Shown piece by piece: positions 36,036 to 47,000 of a stretch of DNA of 64,000 nt. The position numbers and the translations under genes were made by a program. Numbering within the stretch: position 1 is the first letter of the stretch; every line of letters begins with the position of its first letter. Under the pieces are notes generated by a model, which saw only the letters and a list, made by a program, of their open reading frames with translations, searched no databases and had not been told where the DNA came from. Source of the DNA: Blastocatellia bacterium (GTDB lineage Bacteria > Acidobacteriota > Blastocatellia > UBA7656); assembly GCA_035275065.1 (NCBI GenBank), contig DATENM010000031.1:62001-126000 (forward strand), given 5' to 3'.

Positions 36036-36061
36036 GTACACGCCGCGACGATGCAAGTCAA
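36033..36061 (-). promoter_or_regulatory. Sigma-70 promoter for the HMT/MTHFR gene
   Basis: On the minus strand TTGACT (36056-36061) and TACATT (36033-36038) have an exact 17-base spacer. The predicted start near 36026 places the riboswitch about 12 bases into the RNA. Confidence 0.65.
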
Positions 36062-36163
36062 TTGTAGGGTAGTGGGGCCAAGGTGTATTGAGCAGGGGCA
36101 GCCGTTGCGGCAGGCGAATTGAATGATCACGCTGCCGCAGATGCGCCGGTCCCTTGAGCGGCT

Positions 36164-37276
36164 TTAGATCAATTGATCTATGGGCGTGTACGGCAAGCCC
36201 TGATCTTCGGCGACCGCTTCATAAACCACTTTGCCCCGATAGGTGTTGACGCCCTGCCTCAGGTGCGCGTCGCGGCGGAAGGCTTCTTCCGGCCCATGCT
36301 TCGCCAGCTTCAAGGCAAACGGCAGCGTCACGTTCGTCAGCGCGAATGTCGAGGTGCGCGGCACCGCGCCCGGCATGTTGGTGACGCCATAATGCAGGAC
36401 GTTCTCGACATAGTAAGTCGGCGCGCTGTGCGTCGTCGGCTTCGTCGTTTCGATGCAACCGCCCTGATCAACCGCCACGTCAACGATCACCGAGCCGCGC
36501 GGCATGTTTTTCAGCATCTCGCGGGTCACCAGCTTCGGAGCCGCCGCGCCCGGCACCAGCACCGCGCCGACCACCAGGTCCGAAGCCGCTACCGATTCGG
36601 CGATGGTGTAAGGGTTTGACGCCAGTGTGCGTATGCGGCTGCCGAAAATGTCATCGAGATAGCGCAAGCGTTCAAGGTCGCGATCAATGATAATCACCGC
36701 CGCGCCGAGGCCCACGGCCATCTTTGCGGCGTTGGTGCCGACCACGCCGCCGCCGATGATCGTCACGCGGCCCGGCGCTACACCCGGCACGCCGCCCAGC
36801 AAAACGCCGCGCCCGCCGTTGATCTTCTCAAGATAAAACGCGCCGACCTGCACGGACATGCGGCCCGCGACTTCGCTCATCGGCGTCAGCAGCGGCAGGT
36901 GGCCCTGGTCGTTGGTGATCGTTTCGTAGGCGACGCCGATGACGCCGCTATCAACCATCGCTTTCGTCAGCTCGCGCGCCGGCGCCAGGTGCAGGTAAGT
37001 AAAGAGCATCAGGTCTTCGCGCAGGAAGCCGTACTCGGAAGCAATTGGCTCCTTGACCTTAACGACCATGTTGGCGCGCGACCAGACCTCTTCAGCCGTG
37101 TCGAGCATCTCGCCGCCGGCCTGGACGAACTCTGCATCCAGGATGCCTGAGCCTTCGCCGGCGCTCTTCTGCACAATGACTCGATGTCCCGCATCCGTGA
37201 GCGCCTTGACGCCAGCAGGCACCAGCCCGACGCGAGACTCGTTGTCTTTCACTTCTTTCGGTAATCCGACGATCAT
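36164..37276 (-). CDS. ald: Alanine dehydrogenase
   Basis: This NAD-dependent enzyme interconverts L-alanine and pyruvate plus ammonia. The 370-residue protein has the normal length, with [17 protein letters not shown] at the N-terminus and the active-site lysine and histidine regions (VKVKEP, YLHLA). The NAD motif is [18 protein letters not shown], and [10 protein letters not shown] follows. The start has AAGGAG upstream. An inverted-repeat element separates it from the aldehyde dehydrogenase upstream. It is likely to have its own promoter. Confidence 0.95.
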   Translation of the reverse strand: MIVGLPKEVKDNESRVGLVPAGVKALTDAGHRVIVQKSAGEGSGILDAEFVQAGGEMLDTAEEVWSRANMVVKVKEPIASEYGFLREDLMLFTYLHLAPARELTKAMVDSGVIGVAYETITNDQGHLPLLTPMSEVAGRMSVQVGAFYLEKINGGRGVLLGGVPGVAPGRVTIIGGGVVGTNAAKMAVGLGAAVIIIDRDLERLRYLDDIFGSRIRTLASNPYTIAESVAASDLVVGAVLVPGAAAPKLVTREMLKNMPRGSVIVDVAVDQGGCIETTKPTTHSAPTYYVENVLHYGVTNMPGAVPRTSTFALTNVTLPFALKLAKHGPEEAFRRDAHLRQGVNTYRGKVVYEAVAEDQGLPYTPIDQLI

Positions 37277-37290
37277 GATGTCTCCTTGAA

Positions 37291-37405
37291 GGGAGTCAGG
37301 AGTCAGGAGTCAGAAGTCAGAATGGAAAGGAGAATCGGCGGTAGTGAGCGACCTCGTCGCGTCTCCTTCTTCATTCTGACTCCTGACTTCTGACTCCTGA
37401 CTTCT
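37291..37405. repeat. Heptamer-arm inverted repeat, family A copy 3
   Basis: Arms 37291-37325 and about 37370-37404 use AGTCAGG/AGTCAGA units. The TAA stop of the aldehyde dehydrogenase is 5 bases from the right arm. Loop similarity to copies 1 and 2 is weaker. Confidence 0.8.
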
Positions 37406-37408
37406 TCT

Positions 37409-38938
37409 TTATCCAATCCCACTGGTGATGGTGTCGATCTGCGCGCGTTGCAGCTTGCCTGAATAATCAACGTAGACGGCTTTCCATTCCGAGAAGATGT
37501 CTAAGACCTGCGTGCCGCCTTCGCGGTGGCCGTTCCCCGTCGCCTTGGTGCCGCCGAACGGCAGATGGACTTCGGCGCCGATGGTCGAAGCATTGACATA
37601 GAAGATGCCGGTCTGCACGTCTTCCATGGCGCGGAAAGCGCGATTCGTGTCGCGCGTGTAGATCGAAGCCGACAACCCATAGCGGACGCCGTTGGCAATC
37701 TCGATGGCGTGGTCGAGGTCGCGGCATTCGATGACCGAAACGACCGGCCCAAAAATCTCTTCCTGGGCGATGCGCATCTCTGGCCGCACGCTGGCAAACA
37801 CCGTCGGCTCGATGAAGTAGCCGTACTTGAGATCGCCGCGCTCGGCGCGCTTGCCGCCCGCGAGCAGCTTCGCTTTGTCTTCGCGCTGGCCGATCTCGAT
37901 GTAACTCAAAATCTTTTCCATCGCCTCTTGATTGATCACCGGGCCGACGTCCGCTTTGTCGCTCAGGCCGTTGCCCAATCGCAGAGACTTCGCGCCGTCA
38001 ACGAGCAGGCTGGTGAACTTCTTGGCGACCTTCTTATGAACGACGACGCGCGAGGCTGCCGTGCAGCGCTGCCCGGAAGTGCCGAAGGCGCCCCACAAGA
38101 CGCCTTCGACGGCAAGCTCGAGGTCGGCGTCTTCCATGACCATCACGACGTTCTTGCCGCCCATTTCGAGCGAGCAAATCTTATCGCTGGCCGCCGCCGC
38201 CTGGCCGACGATGCGGCCCACGTCGGTCGAGCCGGTGAACGATACCAGGCGGACTTTCGGATGATTGACGAGCGCCGCGCCCGCCGCTTCGCCGTAGCCG
38301 CTGACGATGTTGACGACGCCCGGCGGCACGCCGGCTTCCGTCAGCACCTCGACGAAGTTGTAGGTCGAAAGCGGCGTGTCTTCCGCGGGCTTGATGACCA
38401 CGGTGTTGCCGCAGACGAGCGCCGGCAGAATCTTCCACGAAGGGATGGCCATCGGAAAATTCCACGGCGTGATCAGCGCGCAGACGCCGATGGGCTCGCG
38501 CACGCACATGGCGTACTTGCTCGGCAGCTCGGCCTTCGTCGTGAAGCCGTGCAGGCGGCGGCCCTCGCCGGCGATGAAGTAGGTCATGTCAATCGCTTCC
38601 TGCACGTCGCCGCTGGTCTCTTTCACGACCTTGCCCATCTCGCGCGTCATGGCGCGGGCAAACTCGTCTTTGCGCCGAGTCAACAACTCGCCGGCGCGAA
38701 AGAGAATCTCGGCGCGGCGCGGCGCCGGCAGCTTGCGCCATTTCTGGAAGGCGGCGGCGGCGGCCTGCACCGCCCGGTCGGCGTCTTCGGGAGCCGAGGC
38801 CGGGAACCGTCCGACCAGCTCGCGGGTGTCTGCCGGGTTGCGGTTTTCGATGTAATCACCGGATGACGGCGCGACCCATTCGCCGTTGATATAATTGCGA
38901 TAGGTGTCGGTTTTCACCTTGCTGGCGGGCTTAGCCAT
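37409..38938 (-). CDS. NAD(P)-dependent aldehyde dehydrogenase
   Basis: The 509-residue protein shows [21 protein letters not shown], the catalytic glutamate region EMGGKN (variant of ELGGKN) and the active cysteine in GTSGQRC. It has FTGSTDVG and [15 protein letters not shown], so the fold and active site are complete. It is closest in feel to succinate semialdehyde or 2,5-dioxovalerate-type dehydrogenases; the substrate cannot be fixed. ATG 38938 is chosen with GGGAGG upstream; the region 39193 to 38938 has no coding character. The start overlaps the diheme cytochrome gene by 25 bases. Confidence 0.9.
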   Translation of the reverse strand: MAKPASKVKTDTYRNYINGEWVAPSSGDYIENRNPADTRELVGRFPASAPEDADRAVQAAAAAFQKWRKLPAPRRAEILFRAGELLTRRKDEFARAMTREMGKVVKETSGDVQEAIDMTYFIAGEGRRLHGFTTKAELPSKYAMCVREPIGVCALITPWNFPMAIPSWKILPALVCGNTVVIKPAEDTPLSTYNFVEVLTEAGVPPGVVNIVSGYGEAAGAALVNHPKVRLVSFTGSTDVGRIVGQAAAASDKICSLEMGGKNVVMVMEDADLELAVEGVLWGAFGTSGQRCTAASRVVVHKKVAKKFTSLLVDGAKSLRLGNGLSDKADVGPVINQEAMEKILSYIEIGQREDKAKLLAGGKRAERGDLKYGYFIEPTVFASVRPEMRIAQEEIFGPVVSVIECRDLDHAIEIANGVRYGLSASIYTRDTNRAFRAMEDVQTGIFYVNASTIGAEVHLPFGGTKATGNGHREGGTQVLDIFSEWKAVYVDYSGKLQRAQIDTITSGIG

Positions 38939-39258
38939 AACGAAGTAACCTCCCTGGTTGTTGGTGTGATGAAGATGGCAGGCGCGGCGCTCTGGTCGGG
39001 ATATTTGTGGCACACATAACACGGCGTCGTCTGGTCGGGCGGTTTGCCCTTTTTGGGATGGCGCGGCGACATCGGCGCGACGCCGGCATCGGGCGCGTGA
39101 CAGGCCCAGCAAGCTTCGCGCTTGGTGTCGCGGGTGACCGCTGTATGTTCGGGCCGCACATTGAGCGGCGGCGCTTTGCGGCTGACAAGCCATAGGAAGG
39201 TGAAGAGTCCGACGACGCCCAGCGCGATGAGCAAAAACCAGAGGTCTTTCTTATTCAT
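38914..39258 (-). CDS. Membrane-anchored diheme c-type cytochrome
   Basis: The 114-residue protein has an N-terminal membrane anchor ([20 protein letters not shown]) and two CxxCH heme motifs, CWACH and CYVCH, in the exported part. Its end overlaps the start of the aldehyde dehydrogenase gene by 25 bases, suggesting translation coupling. A link between aldehyde oxidation and the electron chain is possible but inferred only from this overlap. Confidence 0.82.
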   Translation of the reverse strand: MNKKDLWFLLIALGVVGLFTFLWLVSRKAPPLNVRPEHTAVTRDTKREACWACHAPDAGVAPMSPRHPKKGKPPDQTTPCYVCHKYPDQSAAPAIFITPTTREVTSLWLSPPAR

Positions 39259-39366
39259 AAAGCTTCGAGCCGTAACTCGTGCGGGTACATCCTAAATGGC
39301 GAATCTAACAAAGCGCACATGGGGTGTCAAGAAAGGCCGGATGCGGGCCAGGGTCTATTCATTCTC

Positions 39367-39446
39367 CGGACTTGAACCGCCAAGACGCCAAGGACGCCAA
39401 GAGAACACAGAGCTTTTCTTGGCGGTCTTGGCGTCTTGGCGGTTTA
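39367..39446. repeat. Nonamer-arm inverted repeat, family D copy 2
   Basis: It matches 24681-24760 at 77 of 80 positions. It is flush against the left arm of an outer inverted repeat, so it may be an insertion into an older element. Confidence 0.9.
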
Positions 39447-39615
39447 TATCCCCATGGTTATTCGAGAATGAATAGGCCCTGGGATGCGGGCAAAAGCCAG
39501 GGGGCAAAAGATAAAGGGGCAAAAATGATTGACGGAAGCCAGAATAAATCCTGTCTCGCGGGCGGCGCGTAGAGTCATTGGCCATTCGTCGGGCGCGGGC
39601 ATCGCCGCCCAGGCT

Positions 39616-39644
39616 TTGACGTTTGGCTTCCGGCCGATTACTTT
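39616..39644 (+). promoter_or_regulatory. Sigma-70 promoter for the SnoaL-like gene
   Basis: TTGACG and TACTTT with a 17-base spacer, about 45 bases upstream of the ATG. Confidence 0.5.
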
Positions 39645-39688
39645 TATGCTCGTTGCGCAAACGGGCAAAACAACCAAGGAGACAAACA

Positions 39689-40183
39689 ATGAACCGACCC
39701 GTGAAAGCCCTTCTCGCCCTGACGCTGACGTTGATGGTTGTGCTGATTGGCGCGGCCCAAGCCAAAGCGCCCGCCCGGCAAGCCGGCGGTGACGCCGAAT
39801 TCAGAAAGCTCATCACAGACTACTACGCCGACTGGAGCAAGTTTAACACCGACGCGCCTGCGAAGTATTACGCCAAAGACGCCGACCTCATCTTCTTCGA
39901 CATCGCGCCGATGAAGTACACCAGTTGGAAAGAGTATAGCGAGGGCGTGCAGAAATATTTCTTCGCCACGGCCAACAGCGCCACGCTGACGCCGAACATG
40001 AACGACTTGAAAATCACCCGGCGCGGCAATGTCGCCTGGACGACGGTGACCTTTCGCCTCTCGATTGCGCCGAAAGCCGGCGGCACACAAGCGCTGGACG
40101 CGCGCCACACGGCCATCTGGGAGCGGCGCGGCGGTCACTGGCTGATCGTCCACGAGCATGTCAGCGTGCCGCTGCCCGGATAA
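39689..40183 (+). CDS. Secreted SnoaL/DUF4440-like protein
   Basis: The 164-residue protein has a signal peptide (LTLMVVLIGAAQAKA) and an NTF2-like domain (about 35-160) with DYYADWSKFN, YYAKDADLIFFD, VQKYFFAT and HWLIVHEHVS. NTF2-like domains bind small molecules or act in isomerases. The start follows AAGGAGAC. Function unknown. Confidence 0.85.
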   Translation: MNRPVKALLALTLTLMVVLIGAAQAKAPARQAGGDAEFRKLITDYYADWSKFNTDAPAKYYAKDADLIFFDIAPMKYTSWKEYSEGVQKYFFATANSATLTPNMNDLKITRRGNVAWTTVTFRLSIAPKAGGTQALDARHTAIWERRGGHWLIVHEHVSVPLPG

Positions 40184-41017
40184 GTCGGACGGCGTGACCT
40201 GCGCCCCGAGCGCCGGGGCACAAAGCCGGGAGGACGCCAGGGCGATCAGGGACTTAGTCTTTCGCGGCAGGCTTTTCGCCTTTCCACCCTGGCGTCTATC
40301 TTCCGCGCTTGTCTCCTCAGCACTTGTCGAGCCAGCCCGCTGTAGGCCGGCCCGCGGTTTTGTAATGTACGCCACCTATCATAACAAGGGTTCGATTCGC
40401 CGTGGCATGGATACTTCAGTACCAGGTGTGGATACCACGGTCCGAGATAATGGCAATTCGATTCCCACTTAATTTCCATCAGCGCACCGTGCCGTCGAGC
40501 CGCGTGGCCCGGCCCGAATGGTAATAAACATTATAAGTATCCCCCACGAGTGACTTAGCTTTTAAGAACCGGGCTGCGCATTCTCGTTGTAATTCATGGC
40601 ACATTAGATGCTCTTAGGAGAGTCGGCAACACTGACGTTCAGGAGTTGCTTTGATCCACTGACCGACTAGAAACGGGTCGGGAGATGAGTAGGGCAGCCG
40701 CGTTGCTGCGGAATGAAACGCGTCGTTCCCACCTACACGCGCCCTTTGGATTCAAGATCGCTTCACCGAGAGGTCACGCTCTCACACTCGGCGCTCCGGA
40801 TAAGGACCTCTCGCCAACTGAACCGTCAATACACCGCACGCGGGCCTGCTGAACTTTACGGAGCGGGCGCGGTCCATACAGTCCAGGTTGCTGCCCGATG
40901 GCGGACAGGGAAACTTGTGCGTCAGGGCGGCGCCGGCGGCTGATCAGTCCTTTCACGGCGACAGCCGCCGAGAGAGAACAGGTGTTGTCAAAAACCCGCC
41001 CTGACGGAGGTATTGTC
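40184..41017. other. 834-base gap upstream of the RHS gene
   Basis: No gene is supported. It holds one interrupted inverted repeat (40233-40242 with 40287-40296, GACGCCAGGG), resembling a decayed repeat element. The rest is lower in GC between 40500 and 40620 and shows no convincing promoter or RNA gene. Confidence 0.55.
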
Positions 41018-44000
41018 ATGAAGTTTGAAACTCAAAGAAGAGCCCAGCGCTCACTCGCCTGCACACTGACGATAACGCTACTGCTTTTGCAGCCGCTTCC
41101 TCTAACCGTGGCCCAAGTGCGCGAGACAGCGGACATCGCCCGGCCTTTCAGCCAGACGCTTTCGGATCAGACCCGGCAATCCGGGGAAGACTCCAAGGAT
41201 ACGCCATTCAAGCTGCTGGGCATGGAGACCGCCGGCGAACGGCTGAGCCGGCTGATTAACGAGGCCCGCCCCGCCGAACGGCTTGGCTCGCCCAAGCTGC
41301 CGCCGCCGGTCGTCCCGCCGCGCCCGCAGGCCGAGGGCCTGAACTTTTTCAACGGGCCGTTGCAGTTCACAACCATGATGGAGAGTGCGGCCAGGCCCGC
41401 CTGCGGCTGCAACGGCGAGCCGACTTATAATCAAGGTATCAGTCTGATTGCCCAGGAAAAAACCAGTTGTCAGAACGCCGGCGCGGTTCCGGGAATTGCC
41501 CAGGATACCGGACATGCCACGGTGTTTCTGCACAATGGCGAATTCTTTCTTTATCAGGTCGATCTCGAAATCAAGGGCAGAGGGTTCAACTGGAAGTTCG
41601 AGCGGAAATATCGCAGCGGCATTAATTTCGAGGGGCCGCTGGGTCACAACTGGGAATTCAATTACAACCGCCGGTTATTCATGGCCGATAATGGCGACGT
41701 CATCCGCATGGATGGCGAAGGCCGGGCCGACCGCTATACGCGCAACGGCGCGACGTTTATCGCGCCCGCCGGTTTTTACACGCGGCTGAACCAGAATATA
41801 GACGGGAGTTTCGTCGAGCGAGATAGGAATGGCGCCCTGGTCTTTTATTCCGCACCCGACAATCAGCACCTCTGTCACATGACGGAGCTGCGCGACCGCA
41901 ATGGAAACCGCATGCAGTTCAAGTACAATGACGCCAAGCAACTGAAAGAAGTTATTGACACGCTTGGGCGGTCTATCGCTTATCGCTATAACACTAGCGG
42001 TCACCTCGCCGAAGTCGAAGATTTCACCGGGCGCAAGATCACCTTTCACTACAACGATGAAAGAACGACGGCGCGCACCGGGCCGGGCGACTTGATTGCC
42101 GTCACCTCGCCCCAGGTCGTCGGGACGCCCAAGGGCAACGATTTCATCGCCGGCAAGACCACTCTATTCCGTTATAGCTCTGAGTTCGCTGACGAAAAGC
42201 TCAACCATAATATGGTCGAGGTGGTTGCCGCCAACGAGGCGGCGGCATCGGGGCCGCCGCGGGTCACGGTCGAGTATGACAACGATGTGAATTCTCCCAA
42301 CGCAGACCGCGTGCTGCATCAACTGATCGGCGGCGTAAACCTGAGCGGCGTGGCCGCCGGCGGGACGATCTCTTATCAATATCAGCCGCTGGGCACTGCG
42401 CCAGCCGGTGACTTCGACACGGCGGTATTTCAAACGACGGTGACCGACCGCAATGGCAATCTTACCGAGTATCGCTTCAACCAACTGGCCAACATCGTGC
42501 GCGTCAGAGAATTCACGAACCGCCACATCCGGCGCGGCGACCCTGGCTTCTTCGAGACGCGCTACGAATACAACCAGGACGGCGAGATGACGCGCATGGT
42601 CCGGCCCGAAGGCAATGCGGTTGAAAACGTCTACGACGAACACAACCCGCTGAGGTTCGGGCAGGGCAATCTGCTGAGCCGGACGACCAGGCCCGACAGC
42701 AAGCGCGGCGGCGATCAGGCGTTCATCCAAACGACCAGGACTTATGAGCCGGTCTACAATCGGCTGCGCACGGAGACCGAACCGCGCGGCAACGACCCGG
42801 CTTACGCGCCGCAAAATGGCGGCACGCAGTCGGCGCAGAGATACACCACGACTTACCTCTTCGACTATCAGGAAGGGACGAACTTTGCCGGGCTTGCCGA
42901 CGCGTTGGGTGTGAGCGTTGCAGAGGTAATGCAAGTGCTTACCAGCAACCATATTCCTATGGCACTCGGCGACGTGAACGGCGACGGGCACACCGATCAG
43001 ATCGCCGGCAATGTCGTGGCGGTCATTCATCCCACCGTGAATTTGCTGCCGGATTCCAACATGGCGCAACTCGAAGGCCGCCCGCAACAGCCCATCGCCG
43101 AATTTTTCCGCTACAACCAGTTCGGCCAGATAACGCAGCACGTTGACGCCGAATCGAACATTGATACCTTCGAGTATTATCCTGAGAATGACCCCGATGG
43201 CGATAAGCTGAATCTGACCCCCGGCATTCTCGATGGCCCATTTGGCTATCTCAAGCAACAGACTATTGACGCCGCGGGCGGCCCGACGGACAACACCGCC
43301 CTGCGCGATTCGCGGACCAACCCCAAACCGGCGGCTATCAAACATGTCTACTTCTATGATCGCGTCGGCAATGTCATCAAAGAGGTGGATGGCCGCGACA
43401 TCGCCACAGAGTATTCCGTCAACGAGCTGAACCAGGTGGTCGAGATTCGCCGCGCCGCCGACACGCCGTCGTTCAATTACCGCATAGACATCTTCTACGA
43501 CGCTAACAACAACGTCATCAAGCGCGAAGTCGAGAACCGCGACTCTAACAACCAGAGCCTGCTGGGGAATTCCATCGAGCACCGCTTCGTGTATGACATC
43601 CTCGACAACCTCGTCGAAGAACGGCAAGAAGTGAGCAAGACGCCGGGCGAAGCCGTGGTGACCAAGTACCGCTACGACCGCAACGAGAATCGCGTGCTAG
43701 TCATCAGCCCGGTCGCCAACCTGCCCGTCGGCAGCCCCGAACGCCAGCCAAGCAATGTCGTCAGCATGATCTTTGACGAACGCGACCTGGTATTCACCTC
43801 GACGCGAGGTGGCATGGTCAACGCATTCCGCGTGCTGCCGGCGTACGCCGACATTGCCGAAATCGGGCTGATCCCGAACAGCGCCGACATGGCGACCGGC
43901 GAGCGCGACTACGACGGCAATCGCAATCTTGTCCGAACGGTTGATGCGTCCGACAACACGGGCGACGGATTACCCGAAGCGACGCTGCACCTGTACGATG

Positions 44001-47000
44001 GCTTTGACCGGCTGGTCAGCGACGTGGACGCGGTCGGCAACCAGAGCCTGATGCGCTACGACCCGGCTGGTGACGCCATCAGCACGTCGCGCTTCGGGCC
44101 GGTCGGCGGCCGCAGCGCAGTCAACTCGGTCGCCGCCACGCTCGACCAGCCGCTGCGCGTCGAGAATCTGCGCCAGCCATTGTTGAGTCAGGCCGAGTTG
44201 AAATATGACGAGATGCGCCGCCTGTTCGAGCGCGACGACCGGCTGTTTGATTACCGCAATCAAGGCGTCCGCTACGACCGCGCGCCGCTGCTTAGAGACG
44301 GGCCGCTAGGCCAGTCGAATGATGGCCTCGTCGTAACGCGGTACGAGTATGATCGCAACGGTCGCCGCACGCACGTCATCGAAGACGACCTCGACACTCG
44401 GCAAACTTTTTATGACGGCGCGGACCGCGCCATCAGCGAGGTTGACCCCGAAGGCAACGAGGTCGCCAGAGAGTACGATGGCGATAGCAACGCCATGACC
44501 GTGATTGAGAGGGAGTACACGCAACGCCAGGACGTTGCGGCGCACCGCGCGCCCGCCCTGCAAGAGACCTTCACGACGATCAACGTCTACGACCGGCTCA
44601 ACCGCCTGATCCGCACCACCGACAACCTGGGCCAGACGATCCGTTACCAGTACGACAGCCGCGACAACCTCATCCAGCGGAGCGACGCGCAGCACTCGCG
44701 CGACGATGCGCAGTTGATTGCTGACCCGCTCGGTCGTTTTCCGGTCGCCGGTCAGCTGGTTAGTAAAATCAATCAGCCCGGCAACACGACGGATTACTTC
44801 TACGACGGGATGAATCGCAAGATCGCCGAGGTGCGCCAACTGCGGGTTGGCGGCCAGGGCGGCGGCGCTCTCGATACGAGCAACGCGGCCAACCCCGACG
44901 GGTTGATCGTCAACAGCTGCGACTGGGACGCCAACAGCCGTCTGATCGCAATGGCTGATGATGGCAGCACGCCCGGCGACCAGAACACCAACGTCGGCAT
45001 CATTGACTCGGCGGACCCGAAAGGCAACATCACCCGTTACGTCTACGACGACCTCAACCGCCGCAAGCAGGAAATCTTCGACGACGGCACGATCCGGGAT
45101 TACGTTTACGACGGCGACAACAATCTCCTGCGTGTGGTAGATCAAAACGGCACGATCCTGACGAGGCGCTTTGACGGCATCAACCGGCTGGTGCAGATTG
45201 ATGTGAAGCGCGCCACGTCGCGCACCCCGCACCGAGCCGGCGGCTTCAAAGACCCGAACGTGAGGTGGCAAGTCACCGGCACAACCTTGCAGCGGTTTGA
45301 ATACGACGGCTTGTCGCGGCTGACGCTGGCCTTTGACAACAACGACCCGGCTGACCCGCTCGACGACCAGCCGGTGACGTACTCCTACGACTCGTTGAGC
45401 CGCGTGCTCGAAGAACGGCAGTGCGAGTTCCCCGTGTCCAGCCGCTGGGCAGGCGATAATAACCGCGTCGGGCTGGTCTACCCGAATGGCCGCGCCCTTG
45501 ACATCACTTACGACCACCTCGACCGCATTGACACGATCAGCGACGCGAACACGGGCGCTACGTTGGCTGCTGCGCCGATTGTTGACTACTCCTACATCGG
45601 CCCCGACCGCGTGCTCGAACGCGTTTATGGCAATGGCGTGCGGCTGACGCACCTTGATGGTGATTCTCAGCACGACGTAGGGTACGACGGAGTCAAGCGC
45701 GAGGTCATGCGCCGCCACCTCGACCGGAATGGCGCGCTGATCGCCGGGTTTGAATACAGCTACGACCGGGTGAACAACAAGCTCTCTGAGAAAGAGAGCC
45801 GCACAAACCAGACGCCGAACCAGCCAGCCCGCGTTGAGAGTTACGAATATGATTCAGCGTACCGCCTCACGAAGTTTGACAGGACAGGCGATGACCTGGA
45901 CACCTGGCAGCTTGACGGCGTCGGCAACTGGGCCAAGCGCCGCAGCCTCGCAAACCAAGCCAATAACATGAACGAGTACACGGTGTTCGGGCGCGTTGCC
46001 GGAGCGACAGCGGGCATTCCCTTGCAATCCGGCAGCGCACAGTTTCATGACGACAACGGCAACCTGCTGGATGACGGCACGAACCTTTACGAGTACGACT
46101 TTGCCAACCGGCTGCGCAAAGTTACGCGTAAAGCGGACCGGGCCGCCGTTGCGATTTATTTCTACGACGCGCACAACCGGAGATTTCAAGCGACTGTGAC
46201 CAACAGCCGCAGCGTGAGCGGAAATATAAACGGCACGGTGCGATATTTCTATGACGGTTGGCAGGAGATCGAAGAAGTTTCAGTCAGCTCGAATTTACAA
46301 CGCGCCGGCGCGACGCAGCAATATGTTTATGGCCTGTGGATAGACGAGCCGCTGACGCTCGACGTAGACGGCAACAACGATGGCCGCATTGAGCCGAGCG
46401 ACGCGACAGGCGACGGCGACAGTGACCGCTTCGATCAAGTGAAGGACAAGCGATTCTTCTACAGCGAAGACGGCAAGCGTTACATCGCGGCATTGACCGA
46501 CCATCACGGCGCGGTCGTCGAGCGATATCGGTACGATGCTTATGGCATACCAACGATCACCGACGCCGCCGGAACGACGCACAGTCAGAGCGCCGTCAAC
46601 AATCACTATCTTTTCGCCGGACGCCGCTTCGACCCTGAGAGCGGACTTTACTATTATCGCCATCGCTATATGAATCCCCAGACCGGGCGATTCATTCATC
46701 GCGACCCGATTGGTATGTGGTCGGATGAAGTGAATCTCGGTAACGCCTACGCTTACGTGGGCAATAATCCGATCAATTATGTAGACCCCGATGGGCGTTT
46801 CTTCTGGGTTATTTTAGCAATCGCTATTGCTCTAGCTACTGTACCGGGAGATTCAGGCGAAGGCGTAGGCTGTGCACACTGTACTGGACGCATTCGTAAG
46901 CAACAAAATCCTTATCAGCCAGAGCAGCCAAGAGCACAATTAAGCCCAAACGGACAATTTGTAGCGCCCCGACTTAGTTCTTATAGTGACAGCCTTGCGC

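Larger units (their letters stand above)
39259..39688. other. 430-base intergenic region with nested inverted repeats
   Basis: It contains a 19-bp outer inverted repeat (39348-39366 with 39464-39482, 18 of 19 matching) enclosing a family D element (39367-39446). Two direct copies of GGGGCAAAA follow (39499-39520 area), then a sigma-70 promoter candidate (TTGACG 39616-39621, TACTTT 39639-39644, 17-base spacer). Confidence 0.7.

Noticed and set aside
40184..41017. Possible c-di-GMP or other riboswitch before the RHS gene
   Set aside because: A segment with GCACAAAGCC recalls GEMM-type aptamers, but the order and spacing of conserved parts do not fit.
42164..43627. A 487-codon frame opposite the RHS gene
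   Set aside because: The plus-strand RHS protein has coherent YD repeats through this region; the reverse frame lacks domains and ribosome site.
44306..45718. A 470-codon frame opposite the RHS gene
   Set aside because: Same reason: repetitive Val/Asp/Arg composition mirrors the RHS codons on the other strand.
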